From assembly GCF_003438075.1 (NCBI RefSeq), contig NZ_QSTA01000001.1, forward strand, positions 496,001 to 560,000: a stretch of DNA of 64,000 nucleotides. The letters run 5' to 3'. Shown here piece after piece: positions 43,659 through 54,326 of the stretch (within the stretch, counting starts at the first letter, position 1; every line of letters starts with the position of its first letter). The DNA comes from Eubacterium sp. OM08-24 (GTDB lineage: Bacteria; Bacillota; Clostridia; Oscillospirales; Acutalibacteraceae). A model generated the notes under the pieces. That model was given only the letters and a program-made list of their open reading frames with translations. It made no database searches and was not told the origin of the DNA. Both the position numbers and the translations under genes were made by a program.

Positions 43659-46487
43659 TTAATTCATATTTAAAAACGGTTTTAAATACTGACCTGTAAA
43701 TGATTTTTCATTTTTAGCAACCTCTTCGGGAGTGCCCTCTGCGATTATTGTACCACCCATATCTCCACCCTCAGGGCCGAGGTCGATTATATGGTCAGCT
43801 GTCTTGATAAGGTCGAGATTATGCTCAATAACCACAACGGTATTGCCAGTATCAACAAGTTTTTGCAGCACATCAATAAGGCGATGCACATCGGCGATAT
43901 GAAGTCCCGTTGTAGGCTCATCAAGAATATATACAGTCTTGCCTGTGGGGCGCTTTGCAAGCTCGGTAGCAAGTTTTACTCGCTGAGCCTCGCCACCCGA
44001 AAGTGTGGTTGCAGGCTGACCGATTTTTATATATCCAAGTCCTACATCACAAAGCGTTTTGAGCTTTCGGTAAATTTTCGGAATGTTCGCAAAAAACTCC
44101 ATTCCCTCTTCGGCGGTCATCCCAAGCACATCATTAATCGACTTGCCCTTATACTTTACCTCAAGGGTTTCTCGGTTGTAGCGCTTACCCTTGCACACCT
44201 CGCAAGGCACATAAACATCGGAAAGAAAATGCATTTCAATTTTAATAATGCCGTCGCCCTGACAAGCCTCACATCTGCCGCCCTTTACATTAAACGAAAA
44301 TCTGCTTTGCGAAAAGCCTTTCATTTTTGCGTCTTGAGTGGTGGCAAAAAGCGCCCTTATATCGGTAAACACGCCCGTATATGTTGCGGGGTTTGAGCGT
44401 GGAGTTCTGCCAATCGGACTTTGGTTAATGTCGATAACCTTGTCGAGATTTTCAATGCCTTTTATGCCTTTATTCTTACCCGGAATTATTTTTGCTTTAT
44501 TAAGGTCACGAGCGAGGGTTTTGTATAAAATTTCATTAATAAGCGAGCTTTTGCCCGAACCCGAAACACCCGTTACGCAAACAAGTTTGCCGAGCGGAAT
44601 TTTTACATTGATATTTTTTAGGTTGTTTTCAGCAGCTCCGAGAATTTCAATAAACTTACCGTTGCCTTCTCTGCGCTTTTCGGGTACGGGAATAACTCTT
44701 TTATGGCTGAGATACTGACCTGTAATCGACTTTTCGCAAGCCTTTATTTCATCAACATTGCCTACGCAAACAATCTCGCCGCCATGCACACCTGCGCCCG
44801 GGCCGACATCAACAATACAGTCGGCAGCGTACATAGTATCTTCATCATGCTCAACAACTATAACCGTATTGCCAAGGTCACGAAGTCTTTTAAGCGTACT
44901 CAAAAGTTTTTCATTATCTCGCTGATGAAGTCCTATGCTCGGCTCGTCAAGAATATAAAGCACGCCCATAAGACTGCTGCCAATCTGAGTGGCAAGTCTT
45001 ATACGCTGACTTTCACCGCCGCTGAGTGTACCTGCCGAGCGAGCGAGTGTGAGATAGCCTAAGCCTACACGCTGTAAAAAGCTAAGTCGCTCTCGGATTT
45101 CTTTTATAATTTCAGCTGAAATTATCTTTTCTTTTTCGGTGAATTCGATTGTATCAAGAAACTCAAGTGCGGACACAACGGATTTTTTACAGAAATCGGC
45201 AATGTTTATTCCGCCGACAGTCACCGCAAGGCTCTCTTTTGAAAGCCTGTCGCCGTGACATTCATCGCAATGAATTTCCGACATATATGTTTGGATTTCT
45301 TCCTTTATCCAATTACTCGAAGTATCCTTATATCTGCGCTCAAGATTATTTATAATTCCCTCAAATTTATGCTCATAACTTCCGCTGCCGTAAACCGACT
45401 TGCGATGTATTGTTATGGTTTCATCACCTGTACCGTAAAGCAATATATTAATAACCTCAGGCGAAAGCTCGCTGAGCGGTGCATCAAGCGAGAAATTGTA
45501 TTTTTCAGCGAGAGCCTCAAAGTACATAGCCGCAATAGAGCTGCCCTCCATTGCCCAGCCACTTCCCTTTATGCCGCCTTGACGAACACTTTTGCTCATA
45601 TCGGGAATTATTTTGTTTTCGTCAATTTTGAGGAAAACACCAAGTCCCGTACATTTTGGACAAGCACCGAAAGGATTATTAAATGAGAACATTCTCGGCG
45701 TTAAATCTTCAATGCTCACGCCATGGTCGGGGCAAGAATACTTTTGAGAAAACATTACATCTTCTCCGCCGACAATATTCACAAGAATAATGCCGTTTGA
45801 GAGCTTTGAGGCGGTTTCTATGCTGTCGGAAAGTCTTGAAGTAATTTCAGGCTTTACTACAAGTCGGTCAACAATTACTTCTATATTATGTTTTTTATTT
45901 TTCTCAAGCGGAATTTTTTCTGACAAATCGTAAACTATTCCGTCTGCCCTTACTCTCGCAAAACCCGATTTTCTTGCGCTTTCGAGTACCTTTACATGTT
46001 CGCCTTTTCTGCCACGAACAACAGGAGCCAAAACCTGAATTTTTGTGCCCTCGTCATAGGACATAATTTTATCGACAATTTGATCAACTGTCTGCTGGCG
46101 TATTTCTCGACCGCAAACAGGGCAATGCGGAACACCTACTCTTGCGTAAAGCAAACGCAGGTAATCGTAAATTTCGGTAACAGTGCCCACAGTAGAGCGT
46201 GGATTTTTTGATGTGGTTTTCTGGTCAATAGAAATAGCAGGTGACAAACCCTCAATGCTTTCTACATTTGGCTTATCCATCTGTCCTAAAAACATTCTTG
46301 CATAAGAAGAAAGGCTTTCAACATATCGTCTTTGTCCCTCGGCGTAAATGGTGTCAAAAGCAAGTGAGCTTTTGCCCGAACCCGAAAGACCTGTTATTAC
46401 AACAAGTTTGTTTCTCGGAATTTCAACATTGACATTTTTCAGATTATGCTCCTTAGCTCCTCTTACTATAATTTTGTCGTGTTCCAT
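43659..46487 (-). CDS. uvrA: Excinuclease ABC subunit UvrA
   Basis: The damage-recognition ATPase of nucleotide excision repair. The 942 residues are full length. Two ABC-type ATPase halves are visible, with [14 protein letters not shown] near residue 30 and [15 protein letters not shown] near 645, each with an LSGGE signature. Zinc-binding cysteine pairs (CPVC, CPKC, CEAC...CEVC) also match the family. uvrB and uvrC are not adjacent. I see no GAAC-N4-GTTC LexA box upstream. A terminator 30 nt upstream separates it from ftsH. Confidence 0.98.
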   Translation of the reverse strand: MEHDKIIVRGAKEHNLKNVNVEIPRNKLVVITGLSGSGKSSLAFDTIYAEGQRRYVESLSSYARMFLGQMDKPNVESIEGLSPAISIDQKTTSKNPRSTVGTVTEIYDYLRLLYARVGVPHCPVCGREIRQQTVDQIVDKIMSYDEGTKIQVLAPVVRGRKGEHVKVLESARKSGFARVRADGIVYDLSEKIPLEKNKKHNIEVIVDRLVVKPEITSRLSDSIETASKLSNGIILVNIVGGEDVMFSQKYSCPDHGVSIEDLTPRMFSFNNPFGACPKCTGLGVFLKIDENKIIPDMSKSVRQGGIKGSGWAMEGSSIAAMYFEALAEKYNFSLDAPLSELSPEVINILLYGTGDETITIHRKSVYGSGSYEHKFEGIINNLERRYKDTSSNWIKEEIQTYMSEIHCDECHGDRLSKESLAVTVGGINIADFCKKSVVSALEFLDTIEFTEKEKIISAEIIKEIRERLSFLQRVGLGYLTLARSAGTLSGGESQRIRLATQIGSSLMGVLYILDEPSIGLHQRDNEKLLSTLKRLRDLGNTVIVVEHDEDTMYAADCIVDVGPGAGVHGGEIVCVGNVDEIKACEKSITGQYLSHKRVIPVPEKRREGNGKFIEILGAAENNLKNINVKIPLGKLVCVTGVSGSGKSSLINEILYKTLARDLNKAKIIPGKNKGIKGIENLDKVIDINQSPIGRTPRSNPATYTGVFTDIRALFATTQDAKMKGFSQSRFSFNVKGGRCEACQGDGIIKIEMHFLSDVYVPCEVCKGKRYNRETLEVKYKGKSINDVLGMTAEEGMEFFANIPKIYRKLKTLCDVGLGYIKIGQPATTLSGGEAQRVKLATELAKRPTGKTVYILDEPTTGLHIADVHRLIDVLQKLVDTGNTVVVIEHNLDLIKTADHIIDLGPEGGDMGGTIIAEGTPEEVAKNEKSFTGQYLKPFLNMN

Positions 46488-46517
46488 CTCTTTCCCCTTT
46501 TCCCTATATTAGCAAAT

Positions 46518-46541
46518 ATAGCCTCTCAAAAGAGAGGCTAT
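46518..46541 (-). terminator. Terminator after ftsH
   Basis: A perfect 9-bp stem (TAGCCTCTC at 46519-46527 with GAGAGGCTA at 46532-46540) and AAAA loop, 12 nt after the ftsH stop. On the minus strand it is followed by TATTTGC, a modest T-tract. Confidence 0.75.
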
Positions 46542-46552
46542 AAGATTAATTA

Positions 46553-48568
46553 TTAGTTATCTTCGCTATTTTCAGCGGTTGAACTTTTATCATCATCCGA
46601 CTCGGTTTCTTCCGCCTCAACAGGCTCAACATATGTGCCGTTCATAACAGCCTCAAAGTCATCGCCGCCCATTTTTTCGTGCTTGATAAGGTAAGCCGCA
46701 ACCTCGTGGAGCTTATCAATATTATCTTTCAAAATGGTTTCTGCTCTGTCGTAAGCGTTGTTGACAATCTCAAGAATAAGCTCGTCAATCTTAGCGGCTG
46801 TTTTCTCTGAGTAATCCTGAGTATGACCCATATCTCTGCCAAGGAATACGGCGCTGTTGTCTTTGCCGTAGCAAATACAACCGAGCTCCTTGGTCATACC
46901 GTACTTTGTAACCATATCACGAGCTGTTTTTGTAGCTTTTTCGATATCGTTAGATGCACCGGTTGAAATATCGTCAAGAATAATTGCCTCTGCAACTCGA
47001 CCGCCAAGGCATACTACGATGTCTTCAAGCATTTCTGTACGTGAGTTGTAAGACTTATCTTCAGACGGCAACGGCATTGTGTAACCGCCTGCCATACCTC
47101 TCGGAATAATTGAAATTTCGTGAACAGGGTCTTGTGTAGCAAGCTCGTGGAAACAGATTGCGTGACCCGCCTCGTGATAAGCGGTAAGTTTCTTCTCTTT
47201 GTCGCTCATAACTCTTGTCTTTTTCTCTGCACCAACTACAACCTTGATTGTAGCCTCTTCGATTTCATCCATAGTGATAGCCTTTTTATTCTTCCTTGCG
47301 GCGAGCAAAGCTGCCTCGTTAAGGAGGTTTTCAAGGTCTGCACCTGTAAATCCTGCTGTTGTTTTAGCGATGGTCTTGAGTTTAACATCAGGAGCAAGCG
47401 GCTTTTTGCGAGCGTGTACTTTAAGAATAGCCTCTCTGCCGTTGATATCAGGATAGCTTACAATTACCTGTCTGTCAAATCTGCCCGGACGCATAAGAGC
47501 CGGATCGAGAACATCGGGTCGGTTAGTAGCGGCAATAAGGATAACGCCCTCGTTTGCACCAAAACCGTCCATTTCTACAAGCAACTGGTTAAGAGTTTGC
47601 TCACGCTCATCGTGACCGCCACCGAGGCCTGCACCTCTCTGACGACCTACGGCGTCAATCTCATCAATAAAGATAATACAAGGTGAGTTCTTTTTAGCCT
47701 GCTCAAAGAGGTCACGAACTCTTGACGCACCAACACCGACAAACATTTCTACGAAGTCAGAACCGGAAATTGAGAAGAACGGAACTCCTGCCTCACCGGC
47801 AACAGCTCTTGCAAGCAAGGTTTTACCTGTACCTGGAGGGCCTACAAGAAGTACACCCTTAGGTATTCTTGCACCGAGTTTATTGTACTTTTCAGGAGCT
47901 TTCAAAAACTCTACGATTTCTTGAAGCTCTTCCTTTTCTTCGTCAGCGCCCGCAACATCATCAAATGTAGTCTTGCGCTTTTCATCGTTTGTATTTTTGA
48001 TTTTAGCCTTACCGAAATTCATTTCCTTTCCGCCAAGACCGCCGCCCATTTTCTTCATAATGAATATCCATACGGCAATAAGGAGAACTCCCATTACAAG
48101 TATAGGCAAAAATTCATAGAGAAGAGTGTTGTCACTGCTCCTTATATAATCGTAAGAAACAGCTTCATCTGCTGAGGCAGTATAAACAGAAACATCGTCA
48201 ATAAATCTTTCTACATCGGCAAGAGTACCTCTTATAACAACATTTTTAGTATTGTTAGAGTTGTTTCTATCGTTAGGATTTGTAGTGTCAATCTTACCGT
48301 CTGCATTAGAATTATCTTGAACAATGCTGTCTGATGTAGCGATATCCTTTACAGGCTTGAGTTTTACACCGTCTTTAAGTGTAATTTCTACCGCACCTGT
48401 ACCGTAGTTGATTTTGTAGCTTGATACCTTGTCCTCTTTAAAGAGATTGACAAGCTGCGAGGTTGTGTAATTGTCAGATGAGTTCTGACCCCACAAAAAC
48501 GCAATACCGAGCACAATCATTACCGCAACAGCAATATAAATAATTATGTTACGCAGTTTTTTGTCCAA
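46553..48568 (-). CDS. ftsH: ATP-dependent zinc metalloprotease FtsH
   Basis: A membrane-bound AAA+ protease that degrades unstable and membrane proteins. The 671 residues have membrane helices at about 8-26 and 152-172 flanking an extracytoplasmic domain with an unusual Asn-rich stretch (about 86-108). The AAA domain follows, with Walker A GPPGTGKT at 243-250 and Walker B IIFIDEID around 298-305, then the protease motif HEAGH at 465-469. An acidic C-terminal tail closes it. The start is TTG with AAAGGAGTG upstream. Last gene of the rnj-to-ftsH operon, in the common tilS-hpt-ftsH order. Confidence 0.97.
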   Translation of the reverse strand: MDKKLRNIIIYIAVAVMIVLGIAFLWGQNSSDNYTTSQLVNLFKEDKVSSYKINYGTGAVEITLKDGVKLKPVKDIATSDSIVQDNSNADGKIDTTNPNDRNNSNNTKNVVIRGTLADVERFIDDVSVYTASADEAVSYDYIRSSDNTLLYEFLPILVMGVLLIAVWIFIMKKMGGGLGGKEMNFGKAKIKNTNDEKRKTTFDDVAGADEEKEELQEIVEFLKAPEKYNKLGARIPKGVLLVGPPGTGKTLLARAVAGEAGVPFFSISGSDFVEMFVGVGASRVRDLFEQAKKNSPCIIFIDEIDAVGRQRGAGLGGGHDEREQTLNQLLVEMDGFGANEGVILIAATNRPDVLDPALMRPGRFDRQVIVSYPDINGREAILKVHARKKPLAPDVKLKTIAKTTAGFTGADLENLLNEAALLAARKNKKAITMDEIEEATIKVVVGAEKKTRVMSDKEKKLTAYHEAGHAICFHELATQDPVHEISIIPRGMAGGYTMPLPSEDKSYNSRTEMLEDIVVCLGGRVAEAIILDDISTGASNDIEKATKTARDMVTKYGMTKELGCICYGKDNSAVFLGRDMGHTQDYSEKTAAKIDELILEIVNNAYDRAETILKDNIDKLHEVAAYLIKHEKMGGDDFEAVMNGTYVEPVEAEETESDDDKSSTAENSEDN

Positions 48569-48611
48569 TAGGAATCACTCCTTTTTATAGTATGAATTTA
48601 AAAGCGTAATT

Positions 48612-49157
48612 TTATGTATCGTGTGAATAAACAGATTCCTTAAGTACGCCGACATAAGGGAGGTTTCTGTATTTTTCGGCATAGTCAAGACCGTAGCCAA
48701 CAATGAAAGCGTCAGGAATAACCGAGCCAACATAGGCAACATCAATATCGGCAACTCGTCTTTCAGGCTTGTTAAAGAGAGTACAAATCTTTACTGATGC
48801 AGCATTTTTAGCATAAAGATACTGAGAAATAAAAGCAAGTGTTCTGCCCGAATCCACAATATCCTCTACAATAAGAATGTGCTTGCCGTCAACAGAGGTT
48901 GAAATATCTTTCTGAATATTTACTCTGCCTGAGCTTACCGTTGAATCGCCATAGCTTGAAACTGCAAAAAAATCAATACCGAAATCAAGGTTAATTTCTC
49001 TCATTAAATCAACCATAAACGATACGCAGCCCTTAAGCAAACCAACCATTATAAAGTCTTTGCCATTATAATCCTTTTCAATTTCTTTTGCAAGCGATTT
49101 CACAATATTTTCAATATCTTTTTCGCTGTAAAGTACTTTTTCTATGTCCTTATGCAC
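48612..49157 (-). CDS. hpt: Hypoxanthine-guanine phosphoribosyltransferase
   Basis: Purine salvage enzyme converting hypoxanthine or guanine with PRPP to IMP or GMP. The 181 residues show the PRPP motif LIVEDIVDSGRTLAFI and the substrate-loop region with SSYGDST. The GTG start at 49157 follows GGGAGG by about 7 nt; the frame from 49178 would include that site. It overlaps the tilS stop by 8 nt. The tilS-hpt-ftsH triplet is a conserved Firmicute arrangement. Confidence 0.95.
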   Translation of the reverse strand: MHKDIEKVLYSEKDIENIVKSLAKEIEKDYNGKDFIMVGLLKGCVSFMVDLMREINLDFGIDFFAVSSYGDSTVSSGRVNIQKDISTSVDGKHILIVEDIVDSGRTLAFISQYLYAKNAASVKICTLFNKPERRVADIDVAYVGSVIPDAFIVGYGLDYAEKYRNLPYVGVLKESVYSHDT

Positions 49158-50487
49158 AAAAAATCCTCCCTTGCTCACATATTAAAAATTTTCTTTTTTC
49201 TGCACTATAAGAAGTCTGAACGGATTTTATCCCCTTGCACCACTTAACATTACTGTTCACTGCCACGAGAGGAATTTCATCCCTCAGCTCAGACGGGATT
49301 TTAAATTCATTCATAGCCTTGCGTAAAGGCTTAGTAAGGTTTCTTTCTTCAAAATATATCTTGTCGCCCTGCCTGCGAGTACGCAAAACGGCGGCATTGA
49401 TTTCTTCATCAGAAAGATAAATTTGATTTTCAACGGTTATATCTGTATTTTTTATTTCTTTAACAAAATATTTTATGTTATTAAAGATAAATTCCTTATC
49501 AATTATATTTGAAAACAATAATTCTTCATCAGTATTATTATTATCGGTCTTTTCAATTCTGAGTATTCCCTGCTTGGCAACCGCTCTGAAATCTCCAAAC
49601 AAATCCACACTTCCGCCTTTTGCGAGTATATTCTCTATAAGTTCAATGTGAATATGCTCAGGAATACAGCTTGTACTCTCAAGACAAATTTTTTTAATTA
49701 CATTCTGCCTGATTATTTTATCAAGCACGCAAATCTTTTGAGTACTGTATCCGTATTCACGCTTGCAATCACTCATTGCGGCAGCCGTTTGCTTGTCCAT
49801 ATATTCGGCTAGATTTTTGGCATCATCGCAAAGGCGCTTTAACGAGGTTTCAAAACTCGGATTGATTTTTTTAAGTTCAGTAATAACATTGTGACGGATT
49901 TTATTTCGTGTGTAATCATCGGTAAGATTTGTGCTGTCGGTTACAAAATCAAGCGAATTTGCTTTGCAATAACTTTCAATGTACGCTCTGTCACATAAAA
50001 TCAGCGGTCTGATTATGTCATCTCGTTTTTCGGGAATAGCACAAAGTCCGTTGAGCGAAGTACCTCTTATAAGATTAATCATAAAGGTTTCCGCATTATC
50101 CGACAATGTATGAGCCGTTGCGATTTTACAGCCAAGCTCTTTGGAAAGCTCGTCAAAAGCCTTATATCTGACATTCCTTCCACAAAGCTCCGTACTGATT
50201 TTTTCATCCTTAGCAATGTTTGGCACATCTATTCTTTTTACAAACAGCTTAACCGAGAGTTTTTCGCAGTATTTTCTGCAAAATTCTTCGTCCCTGTCTG
50301 CCTCTGCACCTCGTATCATATGGTTTATATGGATTGCATACAAGGTAAGATTATATTTCTGCTTTACAGAATAAAGCATATGCAGCAGAGAAACCGAATC
50401 TGCGCCACCCGAAAGTGCAACCGCAACAGTATCATTATTTTCAAGCAAATTGTATTTATTTACAGCGGTTAAAAAAGGATTACTCAC
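49150..50487 (-). CDS. tilS: tRNA(Ile)-lysidine synthetase TilS
   Basis: Modifies the wobble C of the CAU anticodon of tRNA-Ile to lysidine so that it reads AUA. The 445 residues begin with the PP-loop ALSGGADSVSLLHML, then HINHMIRGAEADRDE, and AHTLSDNAETFMINLIRG. A C-terminal domain (about 350-445), with RTRRQGDKIYF, matches TilS. The GTG start follows GGAGGACAGAA and overlaps dnaB by 8 nt. Confidence 0.95.
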   Translation of the reverse strand: MSNPFLTAVNKYNLLENNDTVAVALSGGADSVSLLHMLYSVKQKYNLTLYAIHINHMIRGAEADRDEEFCRKYCEKLSVKLFVKRIDVPNIAKDEKISTELCGRNVRYKAFDELSKELGCKIATAHTLSDNAETFMINLIRGTSLNGLCAIPEKRDDIIRPLILCDRAYIESYCKANSLDFVTDSTNLTDDYTRNKIRHNVITELKKINPSFETSLKRLCDDAKNLAEYMDKQTAAAMSDCKREYGYSTQKICVLDKIIRQNVIKKICLESTSCIPEHIHIELIENILAKGGSVDLFGDFRAVAKQGILRIEKTDNNNTDEELLFSNIIDKEFIFNNIKYFVKEIKNTDITVENQIYLSDEEINAAVLRTRRQGDKIYFEERNLTKPLRKAMNEFKIPSELRDEIPLVAVNSNVKWCKGIKSVQTSYSAEKRKFLICEQGRIFCA

Positions 50488-51847
50488 TTCTGTCCTCCGT
50501 ACCTGTAAATCTCATAAATTCGCCCTGCCAATGCATTTTTACTGTACGAGCCTCACCATGACGGTTTTTAGCAACTATACACTCACCCGAATTCTGATCT
50601 GCGCCCTGCGGAGAATCGTCCTCATTTTTATCGTAATAACCCTCACGATAAAGAAAGAGTACAATATCGGCATCCTGCTCGATAGAACCTGAATCTCGAA
50701 GGTCGGAAAGCTGCGGTCTGTGGTCTGTTCTCTGCTCACTCGCACGAGAAAGCTGTGAAAGTGTGACAACAGGAACATTCATTTCCTTAGCAAGAATTTT
50801 TAAATTTCTTGTAATCTCAGAGATTTCCTGTACTCTGTTATCAATTCGTCTGCCACTGCCCATAAGCTGTAAGTAGTCTATGATAACAAGGTCAAGATTT
50901 CTCATTCTTCTGAGCTTTGACTTCATTTCGGTTATTGTAATACCCGGAGAATCATCAAGATAAAGTTCAGATTTTCCGAGAATATCGCTTGCAGGAATAA
51001 GTCTGCCCCATTCTTCATCGTTGAGCTTGCCTGTTCTCAGCTTTGTGCCCTCAATAAGTGCCTCGGATGAAAGCAAACGGCTTGCGAGCTGTTCCTTTGA
51101 CATTTCCAAAGAGAAAAAGGCAACAGTCTTTTTTGCCGTACAGGCTACATAACGGGCGATATTCAGTGCAAAACTTGTTTTACCCATACCAGGACGGGCG
51201 GCAAGAAGTATAAGGTCACTTCGGTTAAGACCTGTAATAACTCTGTCAAGGTCACCGATACCTGTCGATACAGGTTTCATACTGTCATCGGTAGCGCTGT
51301 TGAGAGCGTCAAGTCGGTCGAAAGTCTGCATAATAACAGAATTTATCCTTTCAAGACCTTTTTTCTCGTTGCCCTGTCTTATATCAAAAATTTTCTGCTC
51401 GGCAGAGTCAATTATAACCGAGGTATCCTCTGTACCTGCCGTTGCGTCATCAATAATCTCTCTGGCTGCGGTAATGAGTCTGCGTGTGTTATACTTATCT
51501 CTTATAACCTCGGCATAAGCCTCTGCATTTGAAATGGACGGGCAGTTGTTGGCAAGGTCATAAAGGTATGTCTTACCTGTGGTTTCATCAAAAGAGCCTG
51601 TCTGCTTTAGCTTTTCAAGCAAGGTAACAAAGTCGATTTTGCCGCCAAAGTTGACCATTTCGGTCATTGTCTTGAAAATCAGCTTATGGAGAGATACATA
51701 AAAATAATCGGGCGACTTAATGTATTCAATTACTTTGTCAAATACATCGCTTTCAAGAATAATTGCACCCAGCAATGCTTGTTCAGCCTCTGGACTGTAC
51801 GGCATATGAAGTCCGTCATAGCTGCTTGAAATCTGATTATCCGCCAT
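50480..51847 (-). CDS. dnaB: Replicative DNA helicase DnaB
   Basis: The hexameric 5'-3' fork helicase (DnaC in Bacillus). The 455 residues have the N-terminal DnaG-interacting domain (PYSPEAEQALLGAIIL from about 15), a linker, and the RecA-like domain with LAARPGMGKTSFALNIA around 210-228 and LVIIDYLQLM. The C-terminal FLYREGYY and GECIVAKNRHG are typical. An AGGAGAGGTGA site precedes the ATG. The rplI-dnaB pairing is conserved. Confidence 0.97.
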   Translation of the reverse strand: MADNQISSSYDGLHMPYSPEAEQALLGAIILESDVFDKVIEYIKSPDYFYVSLHKLIFKTMTEMVNFGGKIDFVTLLEKLKQTGSFDETTGKTYLYDLANNCPSISNAEAYAEVIRDKYNTRRLITAAREIIDDATAGTEDTSVIIDSAEQKIFDIRQGNEKKGLERINSVIMQTFDRLDALNSATDDSMKPVSTGIGDLDRVITGLNRSDLILLAARPGMGKTSFALNIARYVACTAKKTVAFFSLEMSKEQLASRLLSSEALIEGTKLRTGKLNDEEWGRLIPASDILGKSELYLDDSPGITITEMKSKLRRMRNLDLVIIDYLQLMGSGRRIDNRVQEISEITRNLKILAKEMNVPVVTLSQLSRASEQRTDHRPQLSDLRDSGSIEQDADIVLFLYREGYYDKNEDDSPQGADQNSGECIVAKNRHGEARTVKMHWQGEFMRFTGTEDRSE

Positions 51848-51881
51848 CTGTCACCTCTCCTTTAATTTACTGTAATAAAAA

Positions 51882-52328
51882 TTAAGCCTCAGAAACCTTA
51901 ACTGTAATATTGGCAACAATGCCTGTATAAAGTTTTACATCAGCTTTGTAAGAGCCAAACTCTTTAATATCGCTTTCAAGCACAACCTTGCGCTTGTCGA
52001 TATTTATATTATACTGCTTTTTAATCTCCTCGGCAACCTGTTTTGCAGTAATACTGCCGAAAAGTCTGCCGCCCTGACCTGCTTTTGCTTTCATCTCAAA
52101 GGTTTTGCCCTCAAGCTGAGCCTTGTAACCCTCAGCCTGCTTTTTCTCGGTAGCAATTTTAAAATTCTTTGAGTTTTCTGCGTTTTTATATTCATTCATA
52201 GCTTGTGCATTTGCCTCTCGAGCAAGGTTCTTTGGAAAAAGAAAATTTCTTGCATAACCGTCTGAGGCGTTTACAAGGTCACCTTTTTTACCGAGTGCCT
52301 TAACATCCTGCAAAAGTATAACTTTCAT
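51882..52328 (-). CDS. rplI: Ribosomal protein bL9
   Basis: The 148-residue 50S protein L9, with the N-terminal domain [18 protein letters not shown] and [12 protein letters not shown], a long connecting helix, and the C-terminal domain. The ATG at 52328 has AAAGGAACG upstream and gives the classic MKVILL start; an in-frame ATG at 52355 is rejected because it precedes that site. Located between gdpP and dnaB, as in many Firmicutes. Confidence 0.97.
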   Translation of the reverse strand: MKVILLQDVKALGKKGDLVNASDGYARNFLFPKNLAREANAQAMNEYKNAENSKNFKIATEKKQAEGYKAQLEGKTFEMKAKAGQGGRLFGSITAKQVAEEIKKQYNINIDKRKVVLESDIKEFGSYKADVKLYTGIVANITVKVSEA

Positions 52329-52345
52329 AATATCGTTCCTTTCTG

Positions 52346-54298
52346 TTATTTGCAACTTGCGTCCTCAAGATTTGTGTCTATAACATCAATAAGCATCTTG
52401 AGCGCCTGTTCTTTATTTATATCACTAAGCTGAGTAGCAGACATTGTTTGGTGTCCGCCTCCGCCGAGTTTTTCCATAATTATCTGCACATTTACTGCGC
52501 CGAAGCTGCGAGCAGAAATACATATCTTGCCGCTGCTTTCGTAAATTACAAAAGATGCCTTTACATTTTCAAGTGTCAGCAATTCGTCTGCCGCCTGAGC
52601 CGATGCAAGTCTTACATCGCCGTCAGCGCCTTTTGCCACTGAAATGGCGCATCCCTTGTATATCTTAGCATCACACACAATGTTTACTTTTTCTCGGTAG
52701 GTTTCAATGGAATCTGAGAACATCTGCTTAACATTAATAGTAGTTGCTCCTCGTCTTCTCAAATATGCCGCCGCCTCAAAGGTTCTTACGCCTGTTTTTA
52801 ATACAAAATTCTTGGTATCAAGCATAATTCCTGCAAGGAGTGCGTCAGCCTGAGCATAGCCTACCGCCTTGTCATCAATACAGCTTATAATTTCACTGCA
52901 CATTTCACAAGCCGAAGATGCAAACGGCTCATGACAAAATACAATGGCATTATCTATGTAATTCACCGCTCTGCGGTGGTGGTCTATGACAATTACCTTT
53001 TTGCACTGATCGTAAATTTGCGGACTTTCAAGTGAATTTCTAAGGTGAGTATCCACAATAATAAGCAAAGTTTTCGGTGTTATTTGCGTCATTGCCTCTT
53101 CGGGAGTAATAAAAATATCTCCGCCGATATTTTTCTCGGCATAGTCAATGAGCTTTTCAGCCATGGTCTTTGTTTTATCAATTACGATTTTAGAATACAA
53201 ATTAAAAGAATTTTCCATAACCGACTGCATACCGATAGCTGCGCCCACGCAGTCGAGGTCAGAAAATCTGTGACCCATTATAAGCACCTTGTCGCAGTCG
53301 TTGATTGTACGGGTAATGGCATTTGCGATAACACGCATACGAACCTTACTGACTTTTTCTGAGGTAGCCGAGGTGCCGCCGAAAAATTCATAGACATTAT
53401 TGCTTATAATTGCAACCTGATCTCCACCTCTGCCAAGTGCCATTTCAAGCGCTTTTCTTGCATTGGTTTCGCTGTCTTTAAGTGAATTTATACCTCGGCA
53501 CAAACCGATTGATACGGTAGCTGAATGCTGACCTGCTTTTATGGAGTGAATTTCCTGAAGGATCGGGAATTTTTGCTCAACGAGCTTGTCAACATCGGTT
53601 TCCTTAAAAATAATCATATAACGATTACTGCCTATAATTTTGAACAGTGCGTTATATTCGTTTGCCCATCTTTGCAAAAACGACTGAACATTAAGCGAAA
53701 CTTCGGAATAAATTTCATCGGATTCATTTGAAAAGTCATCACTGTTGTCAAATGTAATTATAGCAACACAAGGGCGTGTAGCGTGGTATTCACGCATAAT
53801 CTGCTTATAATATGTATTCTCCACAAAATAACAGACATAGCCCTCTTGTGTGGAGATAGCAAAGCCGACAAACTCGTTGCCGTTGCAAGCGGTTTCAAAA
53901 GTATCGTGGTCAGCGATTGCCGTAATTTTTTTATCCCCTATGTATGGCGAAATCATATCGCCCTCGGGGTTTTTGCCGTTGCAAAACTGTTTTCTAAATC
54001 TCGTATTGCTCCAAATAATTTCTCCGTCAGCGCCAAGCACAGCAACGGGAATTTTATATTTATCAAGAAATTCGGGATTAAACCCGTTAATTTTTTCAAC
54101 GGTACTGTGTACGGTGTTTGATATATAATTTTGAAAGCGAAGGGTTGAAATTACGACTATGCCTGCGGTAACAGCTGAAACGGCAATTTCAATATAGCAA
54201 AGCATAGGGTCATAGCCATATGAAGCAAAAGACATAGCAAGCATTGCAACCGAAAATATTATAAATGACGGCAATGTTGAATATTTTTTCTTTCTCAA
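52346..54298 (-). CDS. gdpP: Cyclic-di-AMP phosphodiesterase GdpP
   Basis: Membrane phosphodiesterase that hydrolyses c-di-AMP, controlling potassium, osmotic and wall homeostasis. The 650 residues show two N-terminal membrane helices (about 12-52), a PAS-like domain (about 75-155), a degenerate GGDEF domain (about 170-305), then the DHH domain with [12 protein letters not shown] and DHHRR, and the C-terminal DHHA1 domain with GGGGHQ. The start is TTG with AGGAAGGG upstream. The gdpP-rplI-dnaB order is standard. Confidence 0.95.
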   Translation of the reverse strand: MRKKKYSTLPSFIIFSVAMLAMSFASYGYDPMLCYIEIAVSAVTAGIVVISTLRFQNYISNTVHSTVEKINGFNPEFLDKYKIPVAVLGADGEIIWSNTRFRKQFCNGKNPEGDMISPYIGDKKITAIADHDTFETACNGNEFVGFAISTQEGYVCYFVENTYYKQIMREYHATRPCVAIITFDNSDDFSNESDEIYSEVSLNVQSFLQRWANEYNALFKIIGSNRYMIIFKETDVDKLVEQKFPILQEIHSIKAGQHSATVSIGLCRGINSLKDSETNARKALEMALGRGGDQVAIISNNVYEFFGGTSATSEKVSKVRMRVIANAITRTINDCDKVLIMGHRFSDLDCVGAAIGMQSVMENSFNLYSKIVIDKTKTMAEKLIDYAEKNIGGDIFITPEEAMTQITPKTLLIIVDTHLRNSLESPQIYDQCKKVIVIDHHRRAVNYIDNAIVFCHEPFASSACEMCSEIISCIDDKAVGYAQADALLAGIMLDTKNFVLKTGVRTFEAAAYLRRRGATTINVKQMFSDSIETYREKVNIVCDAKIYKGCAISVAKGADGDVRLASAQAADELLTLENVKASFVIYESSGKICISARSFGAVNVQIIMEKLGGGGHQTMSATQLSDINKEQALKMLIDVIDTNLEDASCK

Positions 54299-54326
54299 TT
54301 CAAGCCCTTCCTTTCTTAGTTTTAGT

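Noticed and set aside
43791..44396. A 201-codon plus-strand frame inside uvrA
   Set aside because: Shadow of uvrA on the other strand, with no start signal or recognisable product.
47120..47686. A 188-codon plus-strand frame inside ftsH
   Set aside because: Antisense shadow of a well-conserved protease gene; composition is atypical and no start signal is visible.
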